NCBI GenBank assembly: GCA_963783105.1
Contig: CAWAMI010000003.1
Location: forward strand, 310,001-374,000
Reading direction: 5' to 3'
DNA: 64,000 nt
Origin: JAVEDQ01 sp963783105
GTDB lineage: Bacteria; Actinomycetota; Actinomycetes; Frankiales; Frankiaceae
This document shows positions 45,749 through 53,080 of the stretch, piece after piece (position 1 is the stretch's first letter; each line of letters starts with the position of its first letter). A program made the translations under genes and the position numbers. The notes beneath the pieces were generated by a model. It searched no databases and was not told where the DNA came from. It saw nothing but the letters and a program-made list of their open reading frames with translations.

Positions 45749-46525
45749 GTGAGAGCCGCCGTTCGCACCCCCGCCCCGCCCGTCGTTCTCGTCGCGCTCG
45801 TGGTGGCGCTCGTCGGGCTTTCCGGCTGCGAGGGAGGCGAGCAGGCCCCGTCGCCCCGCAAGGTGGACGCGACCTCGTCGCCCGCGAACGCCCCTCGTGA
45901 GGGGCCGTTCCGTGTCGTCGACGTCGTGGACGGCGACACCATCAAGGTCGACCGGTCGGGCCGGACGGTGAAGGTCCGGCTGATCGGGATCGACACCCCG
46001 GAGACCAGCGATCCGCGCAAGCCGGTCCAGTGCTTCGGCCGCGAGGCCTCGGCGCGGGCGAAGGAGCTGATGGCCGGGGGCGAGGTGTTCCTGGAATCCG
46101 ACCCGTCGCAGGGCGGCGTCGACGCGTACGGCCGGACGCTGGCCTACGTCTACGCCGGCGACCTGCAGGTCAACCGCGCGCTGATCGAGCAGGGCTTCGC
46201 GCACGAGTACACCTACGACGCGCCGTACCGCTATCAGTCCGAGTTCCGGGCGGCGGAGGCCGGCGCCCGCAGCGGCGACCGTGGCCTGTGGTCACCGGGC
46301 ACCTGTGACGGCGACACGCAGCAGGCGGCGGCGCCCGTCCTGCCGAGACCGCGGGCCTCGCCGTCGGGCTCGCCGTCGTCGTCCTCCTCGTCGTCCTCCG
46401 TCGTCGCCGTCCGGCTCGGGTACGTCGACCGGCGGGGATCTCGATTGCTCCGACTTCGCCACCCAGCCCGAGGCGCAGGCCGTGCTCGACCGCGACCGCA
46501 GCGACCCGAACCACCTCGACGGTGA
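45749..46525 (+). CDS. Thermonuclease-like lipoprotein, C-terminus frameshifted
   Basis: The frame gives a lipoprotein signal (hydrophobic VVLVALVVALVG, lipobox LSGC) and a complete staphylococcal-nuclease fold: VVDGDTIKV, VRLIGIDTPETSD and YGRTLAYVYAGDL, with the Arg/Glu catalytic set. After the nuclease domain a Pro/Ser linker (SPSGSPSSSSSSSS) leads out of frame and ends at 46525 in an Arg-rich run. The missing tail is found in another frame (46410-46562). GTG 45749 has GGAGG-like AGGAG upstream. The nuclease domain itself should be active outside the cell. Confidence 0.8.
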   Translation: MRAAVRTPAPPVVLVALVVALVGLSGCEGGEQAPSPRKVDATSSPANAPREGPFRVVDVVDGDTIKVDRSGRTVKVRLIGIDTPETSDPRKPVQCFGREASARAKELMAGGEVFLESDPSQGGVDAYGRTLAYVYAGDLQVNRALIEQGFAHEYTYDAPYRYQSEFRAAEAGARSGDRGLWSPGTCDGDTQQAAAPVLPRPRASPSGSPSSSSSSSSVVAVRLGYVDRRGSRLLRLRHPARGAGRARPRPQRPEPPRR

Positions 46526-46562
46526 CGGCAACGGAGTCGCGTGCGAGTCGCTGCCGGGCTGA
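46410..46562 (+). pseudogene. Displaced Excalibur domain of the nuclease
   Basis: In the +1 frame from about 46410 the sequence reads PSGSGTSTGGDLDCSDF then AQAVLDRDRSDPNHLDGDG and NGVACESLPG, an Excalibur calcium-binding domain (DxDxDGxxCE). It belongs at the C-terminus of the nuclease lipoprotein. The break lies in the TCG/TCC Ser tract at about 46360-46410 and fits one extra base there. Either a slipped-strand switch or a sequencing error. Confidence 0.75.
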
Positions 46563-46563
46563 G

Positions 46564-46695
46564 TCAGCGGCCGGTGAAGACGGCGGCCGCGTCGCCCTCC
46601 TCGCGGGCGCGGTGGGCGGACAGCAGGGTGGCCTGCACGCCGAGCGGCGCGGACTTCTCCGCGATGCTCTGCGCGATCTCCCGCGCCCGCGTCAC
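46564..46695 (-). pseudogene. Doubly truncated enoyl-CoA hydratase remnant
   Basis: A 43-codon piece reads REIAQSIAEKSAPLGVQATL, SAHRAREEGDAAA and the last residues VFTGR. The first part matches the C-terminal helix of crotonase-family enzymes, and FTGR is a common crotonase ending; the 25 or so residues that normally separate them are missing. No active-site part remains. Probable gene relic. Confidence 0.5.
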
Positions 46696-46804
46696 AGGCG
46701 GACGAGGAGCGGCAGGCACGTCTTGATCCCCTGAACGGGTGAACCTGCAGCTCGACACGGGCAAACGACGCGCACCAGTCGGTTCGACCAGTTACACAAC
46801 AAGC

Positions 46805-47326
46805 ATGCGCAACAGGCGAAACATTGCGACGATGACAGCGGCCGCGGCTGGCGTGATCGCGCTCGCGGGCGGCTGCGGCTGGCCGGCCGTCCCCACTCCC
46901 CTCCGGCCCGGCCATCCCGCCTCGTCCGTGCCGTCGGCACCCTCAGCAGGCCTGCAGACGTGCGCCGACGTCGCGCTGTCCCCCGTCGTGCGGAACGACC
47001 AGGGCACACCCGGGACCCAGCGCTTCCTCGTGGTCCTCACCAATCGGGGCTCGAACACCTGCTCGGTCTTCGGATACCCGGTCCTCGTCCTCCGCGACGC
47101 CGAGGGCCGCCTGCTTCCCCCCGCGTATCCGACGGGGGTGTCCAAGTCGGTCCGGCTGCCGGCGGGCCGCTCGGCATCGGCGACGATGACCGTCACTCCT
47201 GCTGCCTGCACGACGGTCCCGCTGGCCAGCACCGCAGCGGTCAGCCCGCCCGGCAGCAGCTACAGCACGAACCTGCCGGTCCGGATCCCGGTCTGTCGCC
47301 CGACCATCAGCCCGGTCGCCGGCTGA
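46805..47326 (+). CDS. DUF4232-like lipoprotein
   Basis: A 173-residue exported lipoprotein: signal (IATMTAAAAGVIALAGGC) with lipobox Cys. The mature part has a TCADVALSP start, a VVLTNRGSNTCSVFGYPVL strand pair and four further Cys, the pattern of DUF4232 proteins with a beta-sandwich and disulfides. ATG 46805 gives the proper signal; the frame is open to 46739. Function unknown. Confidence 0.8.
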   Translation: MRNRRNIATMTAAAAGVIALAGGCGWPAVPTPLRPGHPASSVPSAPSAGLQTCADVALSPVVRNDQGTPGTQRFLVVLTNRGSNTCSVFGYPVLVLRDAEGRLLPPAYPTGVSKSVRLPAGRSASATMTVTPAACTTVPLASTAAVSPPGSSYSTNLPVRIPVCRPTISPVAG

Positions 47327-47475
47327 GCGGCACGCCGGGCGAGAACCACACGGACAACCGCTCAGGCGTCACAACCGCGGCGTGGAGAGCCCGGACGAGG
47401 CGATCGCTCGCACGGCGCTGGCGTCCCGGCTTTGCGATCTGCCCGGGAACTCCGACCATCAGAGCGCATCGGGTT

Positions 47476-47945
47476 CCCGACACCGTGCTGCGCGCCGTTC
47501 AGGCCTACGACGAAAGCGACGCCCCGTATGCGGGCGCCCTTTCTGGCATTGCCGTCGCCTGGACGACGCCCTCTTCGGGGAACGCCTGTCGCAGCTGACG
47601 GAGACGCGGGAGGACCAGATCCGCCAGTTCTACCGGGATCTGTGGAACGGCGACTGCAGGCACCACGGTCCCGGACGCCATAACCCTGGCCTCATCAGCT
47701 GGCGACGTCGGGTCGCGCGCCTCGAGTCGTTGCTCACCGGCAAGACCTTCGAGGAGGTCGTGGACGGCCAGGTGAAGGAGCCGGTGGCGATCCGCAACGA
47801 CGAGGTCCTCATGGTCCTGCGGCTGTCGGACGCCTTCGTCGACCTGCTGGCCGAGCTGCCGGCCGCCCGACGGCCGGCGCTGTCGTCAATCGGGCGGTTG
47901 ACGAGGCGACGGAGCGGGCGTACGTTACCTCAACCGAACGGTTGA
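47476..47945 (+). pseudogene. Hypothetical gene, apparently frameshifted
   Basis: Two frames with good codon use adjoin: VPDTVLRAVQAYDESDAPYA up to about 47545, then LDDALFGERLSQLTETREDQ onward in the next frame to 47945. The second part is a helical, charged protein (ISWRRRVARLESLL, DEVLMVLRLSDAFVDLLAEL). No domain recognised. The last codons run through the operator palindrome of the next gene, so the original stop may be lost too. Either a gene relic or one with an indel. Confidence 0.4.
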
Positions 47946-47947
47946 GG
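47928..47947. promoter_or_regulatory. Perfect 20-base operator palindrome of the ArsR operon
   Basis: CCTCAACCG - AA - CGGTTGAGG is an exact palindrome. It ends 5 bases before the GTG start of the ArsR gene and contains the GAGG that serves as its ribosome site, so repressor binding would block promoter and start region. It fits autoregulation of ArsR-SRPBCC operons in actinobacteria. Confidence 0.8.
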
Positions 47948-47952
47948 ACGGG

Positions 47953-48324
47953 GTGGACATGGGCGACCCACTGTCTCAGGCGTTCGCGGCCCTCGCCGAT
48001 CCGATCAGGCGCGACCTCGTGGCCCGGCTGACCGGCGGCGACGCGTCGGTGGGTCAATTGGCGGCGCCGTACGCGGTGAGCGTGCAGGCGATTTCGAAGC
48101 ACCTCAAGGTGCTCGAGCAGGCCGGCCTGGTCACCCGGAGCGCGGAGGGGCACCGCAGCCCGGTGCACCTGGAGGCGGAAGTCTTCGACCTGATGACGAA
48201 GTGGATCGAGCGCTACCGCCAGCGGGCCGAGGCCCGGTACCAGCGGCTCGACGCCGTGTTGGCGGAGATGAACGACGACGCGGAGAAGGCGGGACAGCGC
48301 CCGCAGAAGGAGGAGACGGCATGA
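47953..48324 (+). CDS. ArsR-family transcriptional repressor
   Basis: A 123-residue winged-helix regulator: DPIRRDLVARLTGGDASVGQ (helix 2), VQAISKHLKVLEQAGLVTR (recognition helix) and a charged C-terminal helix. No metal-binding Cys motif (ELCVCDL) is seen, so it probably does not sense metals. This type usually sits before an SRPBCC gene, as here, and represses the operon. GTG 47953 has GAGG five bases upstream; ATG 47959 is an alternative. Its stop overlaps the next start (ATGA). Confidence 0.9.
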   Translation: MDMGDPLSQAFAALADPIRRDLVARLTGGDASVGQLAAPYAVSVQAISKHLKVLEQAGLVTRSAEGHRSPVHLEAEVFDLMTKWIERYRQRAEARYQRLDAVLAEMNDDAEKAGQRPQKEETA

Positions 48325-48836
48325 GTGACGCACGTACCGCCGCGACGATCGAGGCGGATCCGACGCTCCCGATCATCCGCATGACCCGGGACTTCGCCGC
48401 GGCCCCGGCCCAACTGTTCCGCGCGCACACCGACCCGGAGCTGTTCGCCCGGTGGAACCGGATGGACGGGATGACGACGACCGTCCATCGCTGGGATGCC
48501 ACCACCGGTGGTGACTGGCGCTACGTCGGCACCGCTGCCGACGGCACCGAGTACGGCTTCCACGGCTGCTTCCACGAGGTCCGCCCGGACCGCATCGTGC
48601 AGACCTTCACCTATGAGGGCGATCCCGACGGGGTCGCGCTGGAGACGCTCACGTTCGAGGACCTCGGCGACGGCCGCACCCGGCTGCGCGCGCAGTCGCT
48701 CTGCGACAGCTTCGAGGGCCGCGACGCCTGGCTGCGCAGCGGCATGGAGGTCGGCGTGAACCAGGGCTACGCCAAGTTGGACGCCCTGCTCGCCGCCGGC
48801 GAGATCGCCGAGTCCGTCGCGGCAGTCCACGCGTGA
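48321..48836 (+). CDS. SRPBCC/AHSA1-family protein
   Basis: A 171-residue helix-grip-fold protein: TRDFAAAPAQLFRAHTDPEL (first strand and helix), GGDWRYVGTAADG, and a final DAWLRSGMEVGVNQGYAKLD helix. Proteins of this group bind hydrophobic ligands. Coupled to the ArsR gene by a 4-base overlap and to the next gene by overlap GTGA. Ligand unknown. Confidence 0.88.
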   Translation: MSDARTAATIEADPTLPIIRMTRDFAAAPAQLFRAHTDPELFARWNRMDGMTTTVHRWDATTGGDWRYVGTAADGTEYGFHGCFHEVRPDRIVQTFTYEGDPDGVALETLTFEDLGDGRTRLRAQSLCDSFEGRDAWLRSGMEVGVNQGYAKLDALLAAGEIAESVAAVHA

Positions 48837-49402
48837 CCCTTCCCCGCGAGCCGGCCGAACGGCATCGCGCCGTGACCGACGCGTTCACCGCTCGGGTGCG
48901 GCGGACGGACGACTGGGACGCGCCGGCCCCGGTGGCGGGCTGGCGAGCGCGGGATGTCGTCGGGCACCTCGTCGAGTGGTTCCCGGACTTCCTGACGAGC
49001 GCGACCGGGCTGGTGCTCGACCGCGGTCCGTCGACGGAGGCGGACCCGGTCGCCGCCTGGCAGGTGCACGCCGACGCGGTGCAGCGACTGCTCGACGGAC
49101 CGGAGGCAGACACCCCGTTCCGTCACCCGATGGTGGGCGAGATGCCGCTGCCGGACGCGGTCGACCGCTTCTACACGACCGACGTCTTTCTGCACACCTG
49201 GGACCTGGCCCGCGCCACCGGCCAGGACGAGCGGCTCGACCAGGAGACCTGCGCCGAGCTGCTGGGCGGGATGGAGCCGATCGAGGATCTTATGCGCTCC
49301 TCGGGGCAGTTCGGGCCCCGGGTGCCGGTCCCGGACGACGCCGACGCGCAGACCAGGCTGCTCGGTTTCATCGGCCGCGACCCGCTGGGCCGCAGCGGCT
49401 GA
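48833..49402 (+). CDS. TIGR03086-family DinB-like metal-binding protein
   Basis: A 189-residue four-helix-bundle protein of the mycothiol-dependent maleylpyruvate isomerase type. Probable metal ligands are His in VVGHLVEWFP and the pair in TTDVFLHTWDLARATG. Members use mycothiol or act in detoxification; the exact reaction is unknown. It starts with GTG overlapping the SRPBCC stop (GTGA), so all three genes are coupled. The operon may protect against a small toxic molecule. Confidence 0.82.
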   Translation: MTLPREPAERHRAVTDAFTARVRRTDDWDAPAPVAGWRARDVVGHLVEWFPDFLTSATGLVLDRGPSTEADPVAAWQVHADAVQRLLDGPEADTPFRHPMVGEMPLPDAVDRFYTTDVFLHTWDLARATGQDERLDQETCAELLGGMEPIEDLMRSSGQFGPRVPVPDDADAQTRLLGFIGRDPLGRSG

Positions 49403-49507
49403 CGCTACGGACCTCGCCCGTCCCCCGGCAGCGCCGACCGCCAGCGGGAGACGCGCTGCCTCCGAGCAACCACGACGGGCGGTACGGGGAGCTTCGCGCG
49501 GCGGGGT

Positions 49508-49599
49508 GCTCGCGGTCCCCGCGGTTCTGGAGCCGGATTTCCGCGCGAACCGCGAACGCCATCGCGCAGACCGCGAACGCCAGCGCGCAGACCGCGAAC
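49508..49599 (-). repeat. Composite intergenic repeat, second copy
   Basis: Read on the minus strand: three 21-nt direct units (49599-49579, 49578-49558, 49557-49537), starting GTTCGCGGTCTGCGCG, GTTCGCGGTCTGCGCG and GTTCGCGGTTCGCGCG, the last ending GGAAAT. Then a 14-base spacer and an inverted cap GCGGGGACCGCGAGC (49522-49508). Layout and sequence match the element at 17725-17859 in the other orientation, including the AAAT junction before the cap. It lies between the DinB-like gene and the DUF5872 gene. Confidence 0.85.
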
Positions 49600-49644
49600 G
49601 ACCCCACATCGCATCAACGCCTGCGCTCCGGGCACCAGAGCGGC

Positions 49645-50229
49645 ATGGCCAAGCCGTCGCAGTACACCGACCCCGGGTTGCGCGACCGCCTCAAGAAGGA
49701 GATCACCGCCGGTGACCGCGGCGGCCGGCCCGGGCAATGGTCGGCCCGCAAGGCCCAGCTCCTCGCCGCCGAATACAGGAAGGCGGGGGGCGGCTACACC
49801 ACCGACAAGAAGGACGAGCCGGACGCCGCCCAGCATCTCGACGAGTGGACCTCCGAGGACTGGCAGACCAAGGACGGCGAGACCCGCGCGCGCGACGGCG
49901 ACGAAACCGCCCGCTACCTGCCGAAGAAGGCGTGGAAGGACCTCTCCCCCGCCGAACGCGAGGCCACCGATTCGCGCAAGCGCCGGCAGACCCGCAAGGG
50001 CCGGCAGTTCGTCGCCAACACCGACTCCGCGAAGCAGGCCGGCAGGAAGGCCCGCGCCCACCGAGACGACGAACCCTTCCCCGGCTACGAGGACCGCACG
50101 GCCCGCGAGGTGGTCGGCGCGGTGAAGGACCTCGACGCCGACGGCCTCCGCGCCGTCCGCGACTACGAGAAGGCGCACGCGGCGCGCAAGACCGTCCTCG
50201 AGCGGGTCGAGAAGGCGCTCAGCGGCTGA
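49645..50229 (+). CDS. DUF5872-type charged protein
   Basis: A 194-residue highly charged protein. The first 60 residues match my memory of DUF5872 (YTDPGLRDRLKKEITAGDRG, then QWSARKAQLLAAEYRKAGGG). The rest is Lys/Arg/Asp-rich and likely helical or disordered, ending in a helix KTVLERVEKALSG. No membrane segment. It may bind nucleic acid (inferred from charge). ATG 49645. Its stop overlaps tail-to-tail with the thioredoxin gene. Confidence 0.75.
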   Translation: MAKPSQYTDPGLRDRLKKEITAGDRGGRPGQWSARKAQLLAAEYRKAGGGYTTDKKDEPDAAQHLDEWTSEDWQTKDGETRARDGDETARYLPKKAWKDLSPAEREATDSRKRRQTRKGRQFVANTDSAKQAGRKARAHRDDEPFPGYEDRTAREVVGAVKDLDADGLRAVRDYEKAHAARKTVLERVEKALSG

Positions 50230-50608
50230 CGCCCACGCCTCCCCCGAGGAACGGCTCGAGCGCCCGCTCCAGCGCGGCCTTGCTCCGAGCACCGACGATC
50301 GACGTGACCAGCTCCCCCCGGACGTACAGCTGCAGCGTCGGCATCGCGAGGATCGCCAGCCGCGCCGCCGTCTCCGGGTTCTCGTCGGCGTTCATCTTGA
50401 CGACCGAGAGCTGCCCGGCCCGCTCGGCGGCGATGCGCTCGAGCACCGGTACGACCTGGTAGCAGGGCCCGCACCAGGGCGCCCAGAAGTCGACCAGGAC
50501 CGGTCGGTCCGCCTGCAACACCTCCGAGGCGAAGGTCGCGTCGGTCACGACGCCCAGCTCGGGGCGGGGCGCCGCCACGGGGGCCGGCAGGGTCCGGGAG
50601 TCGGTCAT
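50219..50608 (-). CDS. Thioredoxin
   Basis: A 129-residue thioredoxin with active site FWAPWCGPC, the cis-Pro loop ILAMPTLQLY, and a normal fold. A 15-residue Pro/Ala N-terminal extension precedes it. It reduces protein disulfides in the cytoplasm. ATG 50608 overlaps the stop of the MerR gene by 4 bases (ATGA), so the two are translationally coupled. This suggests induction by the MerR regulator, perhaps under redox stress. Confidence 0.93.
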   Translation of the reverse strand: MTDSRTLPAPVAAPRPELGVVTDATFASEVLQADRPVLVDFWAPWCGPCYQVVPVLERIAAERAGQLSVVKMNADENPETAARLAILAMPTLQLYVRGELVTSIVGARSKAALERALEPFLGGGVGVSR

Positions 50609-51042
50609 GTCCGGGTTCCTTTCAGGTCGGAGGTGGACGGCGCGGGATGGCCGGAGAAGGCGCACAGGGGCTCGTCCGGCGGCAACCGCCGGAGACGCAG
50701 GGCGGCGTCGAGCGACTCGGTCAGGGCCGCGCGGATGCGAGTGAGGGTGGCGAGATAGGCATCGACCTCGTCGAGCTTGCGTCGGTAGACGGCCAGCGAG
50801 TCCGGGCAGCTGCCGCCCGACGTGTTGCCGGCGCGCAGGCACTCGAGGAACGGCCGCGTCTCCTCCAGCGAGAAGCCCAATTCGACGAGCGTGCGGATCT
50901 CGCGCACGGCCGCCAGGTCGTCGGCGTCGTAGGACCGGTAGCCGTTGGACGACCTCGCCGCCGGCAGCAGCCCGAGCGACTCGTAGTGCCGCAGCGTCCG
51001 TGGGCTGACTCCCGCCAGCCGGCCCAGTTCACCGATGCGCAT
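50605..51042 (-). CDS. MerR-family transcriptional regulator
   Basis: A 145-residue regulator. The N-terminal helix-turn-helix (MRIGELGRLAGVSPRTLRHY) and wing YRSYDADDLAAVREIRTLVE are typical. A dimer helix follows, and a Cys pair (ECLRAGNTSGGSC) lies where metal- or thiol-sensing MerR members have ligands. The C-terminal tail has a third Cys (LCAFSG). With the coupled thioredoxin gene, thiol or redox sensing is plausible. Dyad operator upstream. Confidence 0.9.
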   Translation of the reverse strand: MRIGELGRLAGVSPRTLRHYESLGLLPAARSSNGYRSYDADDLAAVREIRTLVELGFSLEETRPFLECLRAGNTSGGSCPDSLAVYRRKLDEVDAYLATLTRIRAALTESLDAALRLRRLPPDEPLCAFSGHPAPSTSDLKGTRT

Positions 51043-51080
51043 GGTCCGCCTCCCCTCCTGCTCGAGCAGGACGCTAGACC

Positions 51081-51096
51081 TTGACGCCGACGTCAA
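51081..51096. promoter_or_regulatory. MerR-type dyad operator
   Basis: TTGACG - CCGA - CGTCAA is a perfect dyad (51081-51096) 39 bases upstream of the MerR start. MerR dimers bind such dyads inside the long spacer of their own promoters. The same dyad lies 63 bases before the divergent oxidoreductase, so it may also affect that gene. Confidence 0.7.
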
Positions 51097-51159
51097 AGCC
51101 AGCGACGGCGCGAAGGAATTCCGGCCGGGCGGGTGCCCGCGTCCGCCTACGGTCGAAGC

Positions 51160-52215
51160 ATGCGCGTTGCCGTCGTCGGCGCCGGGATCATCGGGCTGGC
51201 CACCGCCTTCGAGCTGAGCCGCTCGCCGGAGGTGGAGGTCCGCTGCTACGACGCGGGCACGCCGATGGCCGCGCGGTCGCTCGGCGGGACCCGCATCTTC
51301 CGCACCGCCCACGCCGAGCCGCGGATGGTGCGTGCGGCCGTCCGGGCCCTCGAGTCGTGGCGCGCGTGGGAGGCCGAGTTCGAGGTTCCGCTCGTCGGCC
51401 GCGAGGGCGTGGTCGTGAGCGGCGAACCCGCGCTCGAGCGGGCGGAGGCCATGCGTGCGGCGGGGGTCGAGGTCCGGCTGCTCGACGGGGAGGTCCCGGC
51501 CGGGCTGCCGGCGGCGGGGCCGGCCGGACCGTCGCTCGTCGACCCGCTCGGCGGGGTTCTGCAGGCGCGGGCGTCCGGGGACGCGCTGCTCCGCGCGCTC
51601 GGACCGGCTGTCCGAGCAGACGACACGGTCACCGCGGTGGACATGCCCGACGGCGCCCGCGTGCGGGTGCATTCCGCGTCGGGCGGGTGGGACTGCGACG
51701 CCGCCGTCGTCGCCGCCGGCGCCGGCACCGCTGCCCTGGTCGAACCGCTCGGGCTCGTCGGCGTCCCGCATACGCGCCGGCACCATCACCGCTTCACCTT
51801 CCGACTCGCCGATCCGGCCGCGCGGCCGCCCTGCTGGCTCGAGCAGTCCGGCGCCTGGCGACCGGGGTTCACCACCTACCAGCACCTGGCGGGCCCCGGG
51901 TTGTGGGCCGTCGGCGGCGAGCTCGGCGACCAGGACACGGACTGGGGTCTCGGCGTCGACGAGACCCGGGAACGTGCCCGGAGGGTGCTGACCGCCTACG
52001 TCCGGGAGACGCTGACGGGCGTCGAGGACGAGGTCATGGAGACCGTCCAATGCGACTCGATCGGCACCGGAGACGGCGTCGGCGCGGCCTGCTCCGGGCC
52101 CGTGGTGGCTTTGTGGGGCGACAACCTGTTCAAGCTCGCTCCGCTGCTCGGCGCGCTGCTGGCCCGTTCGGCGGTCCGCGGCGAGCTGGACGAGCAGCTC
52201 CCGTCGCTGCGCTGA
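51160..52215 (+). CDS. FAD-dependent amino-acid/amine oxidase (DAO family)
   Basis: A 351-residue flavoprotein of the DAO/sarcosine-oxidase-like family. N-terminal FAD motif VAVVGAGIIGLATAFELS, then the family stretch ARSLGGTRIFRTAHAEP, and a C-terminal ALWGDNLFKLAPLLGALL near the flavin. It oxidises amines or N-methyl amino acids; the substrate is unknown. ATG 51160 gives the FAD motif right at the start; the frame is open a little upstream. Divergent from merR. Confidence 0.87.
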   Translation: MRVAVVGAGIIGLATAFELSRSPEVEVRCYDAGTPMAARSLGGTRIFRTAHAEPRMVRAAVRALESWRAWEAEFEVPLVGREGVVVSGEPALERAEAMRAAGVEVRLLDGEVPAGLPAAGPAGPSLVDPLGGVLQARASGDALLRALGPAVRADDTVTAVDMPDGARVRVHSASGGWDCDAAVVAAGAGTAALVEPLGLVGVPHTRRHHHRFTFRLADPAARPPCWLEQSGAWRPGFTTYQHLAGPGLWAVGGELGDQDTDWGLGVDETRERARRVLTAYVRETLTGVEDEVMETVQCDSIGTGDGVGAACSGPVVALWGDNLFKLAPLLGALLARSAVRGELDEQLPSLR

Positions 52216-52224
52216 CCGAGCAGC

Positions 52225-52971
52225 TCACGTGCCTGCGCCGAAACCCGTCCGGGCGCCGCCGACGTACTCGACCTCGACGAAACCGAGCCGACCGTAAAGG
52301 GCACGGGCGCGCGCGTTCGCCAGGTAGGTGCCGAGGCCGACGATCCTGGCGCCGTCCTCCAGGCGAGTGCGCGCGAACCAGGAGGTCACCGCGCTCCCCC
52401 AGCCCTCGCGTCGTACCGCCGGGTCGACGGTCAGCGACGAGAGCAGCGCCGCTCCCGGCTCGGTCCGGAGCTCGGCCGCCGCGGCAACGAGCCGGCCGCC
52501 GCGTCGGGCGCCGAACCACCGCACGATCCGCGGGTCACCGGGCGGCGTCTCCGCGTCCGGGAACGCGCGCGCGACGAGTGACCGGAGCTCCGGATCCGAC
52601 GACGGCTCGTCCGACAACCAGCCGACGCTCTCCTCGCCCGGCTGCCGATCCGGCGGGCGGTGCAGGGCGTGCCAGCCCCACCCCCAGCCCCGCTCGTAGC
52701 CCGGTGGCAGTCCGAGAGAGCCCGGGACGCTGAGGCTCTCCGGCTGCACGGCCTCGGTGACGCGCGCCAGCGCCGCGGGGTCCCCACCGCCGCTCCAGTT
52801 CGAGCCCCAGGGGTTGCCGCGCCACAGCGCCGCCCCGTCGAGGACGCGGACCTCGACCACGAGCCGGCCCCGTCCGCACAGCTCCGCGAAGCTGTCCTCC
52901 GGCAGGGCGGCGACGAGCGCGTCCGCCGCCTCGGCACCTCGCAGGGCACACGGCTGCACCGGCGACGTCAC
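52225..52971 (-). CDS. GNAT-family N-acetyltransferase
   Basis: A 248-residue protein. The C-terminal half is a GNAT domain with LTVDPAVRREGWGSAVTSW (motif A, acetyl-CoA loop) and ANARARALYGRLGFVEVE (motif B). The N-terminal half is a less conserved extension with Trp-rich GWGWGWHALHRPP. Substrate unknown. GTG 52971 is the first start before the conserved part. Convergent with the oxidase gene (9 bases between). Confidence 0.8.
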   Translation of the reverse strand: MTSPVQPCALRGAEAADALVAALPEDSFAELCGRGRLVVEVRVLDGAALWRGNPWGSNWSGGGDPAALARVTEAVQPESLSVPGSLGLPPGYERGWGWGWHALHRPPDRQPGEESVGWLSDEPSSDPELRSLVARAFPDAETPPGDPRIVRWFGARRGGRLVAAAAELRTEPGAALLSSLTVDPAVRREGWGSAVTSWFARTRLEDGARIVGLGTYLANARARALYGRLGFVEVEYVGGARTGFGAGT

Positions 52972-53080
52972 TGCTGCGACGGTAGCGATCGCCGGCCCAT
53001 CGGGTGGTGCTCCGGCCCCGAGGTGGCGATTTCGTCGCTTTGCCTGAGCGACGCGGCCGAGGCCGCTACCTTGCCTGCTC

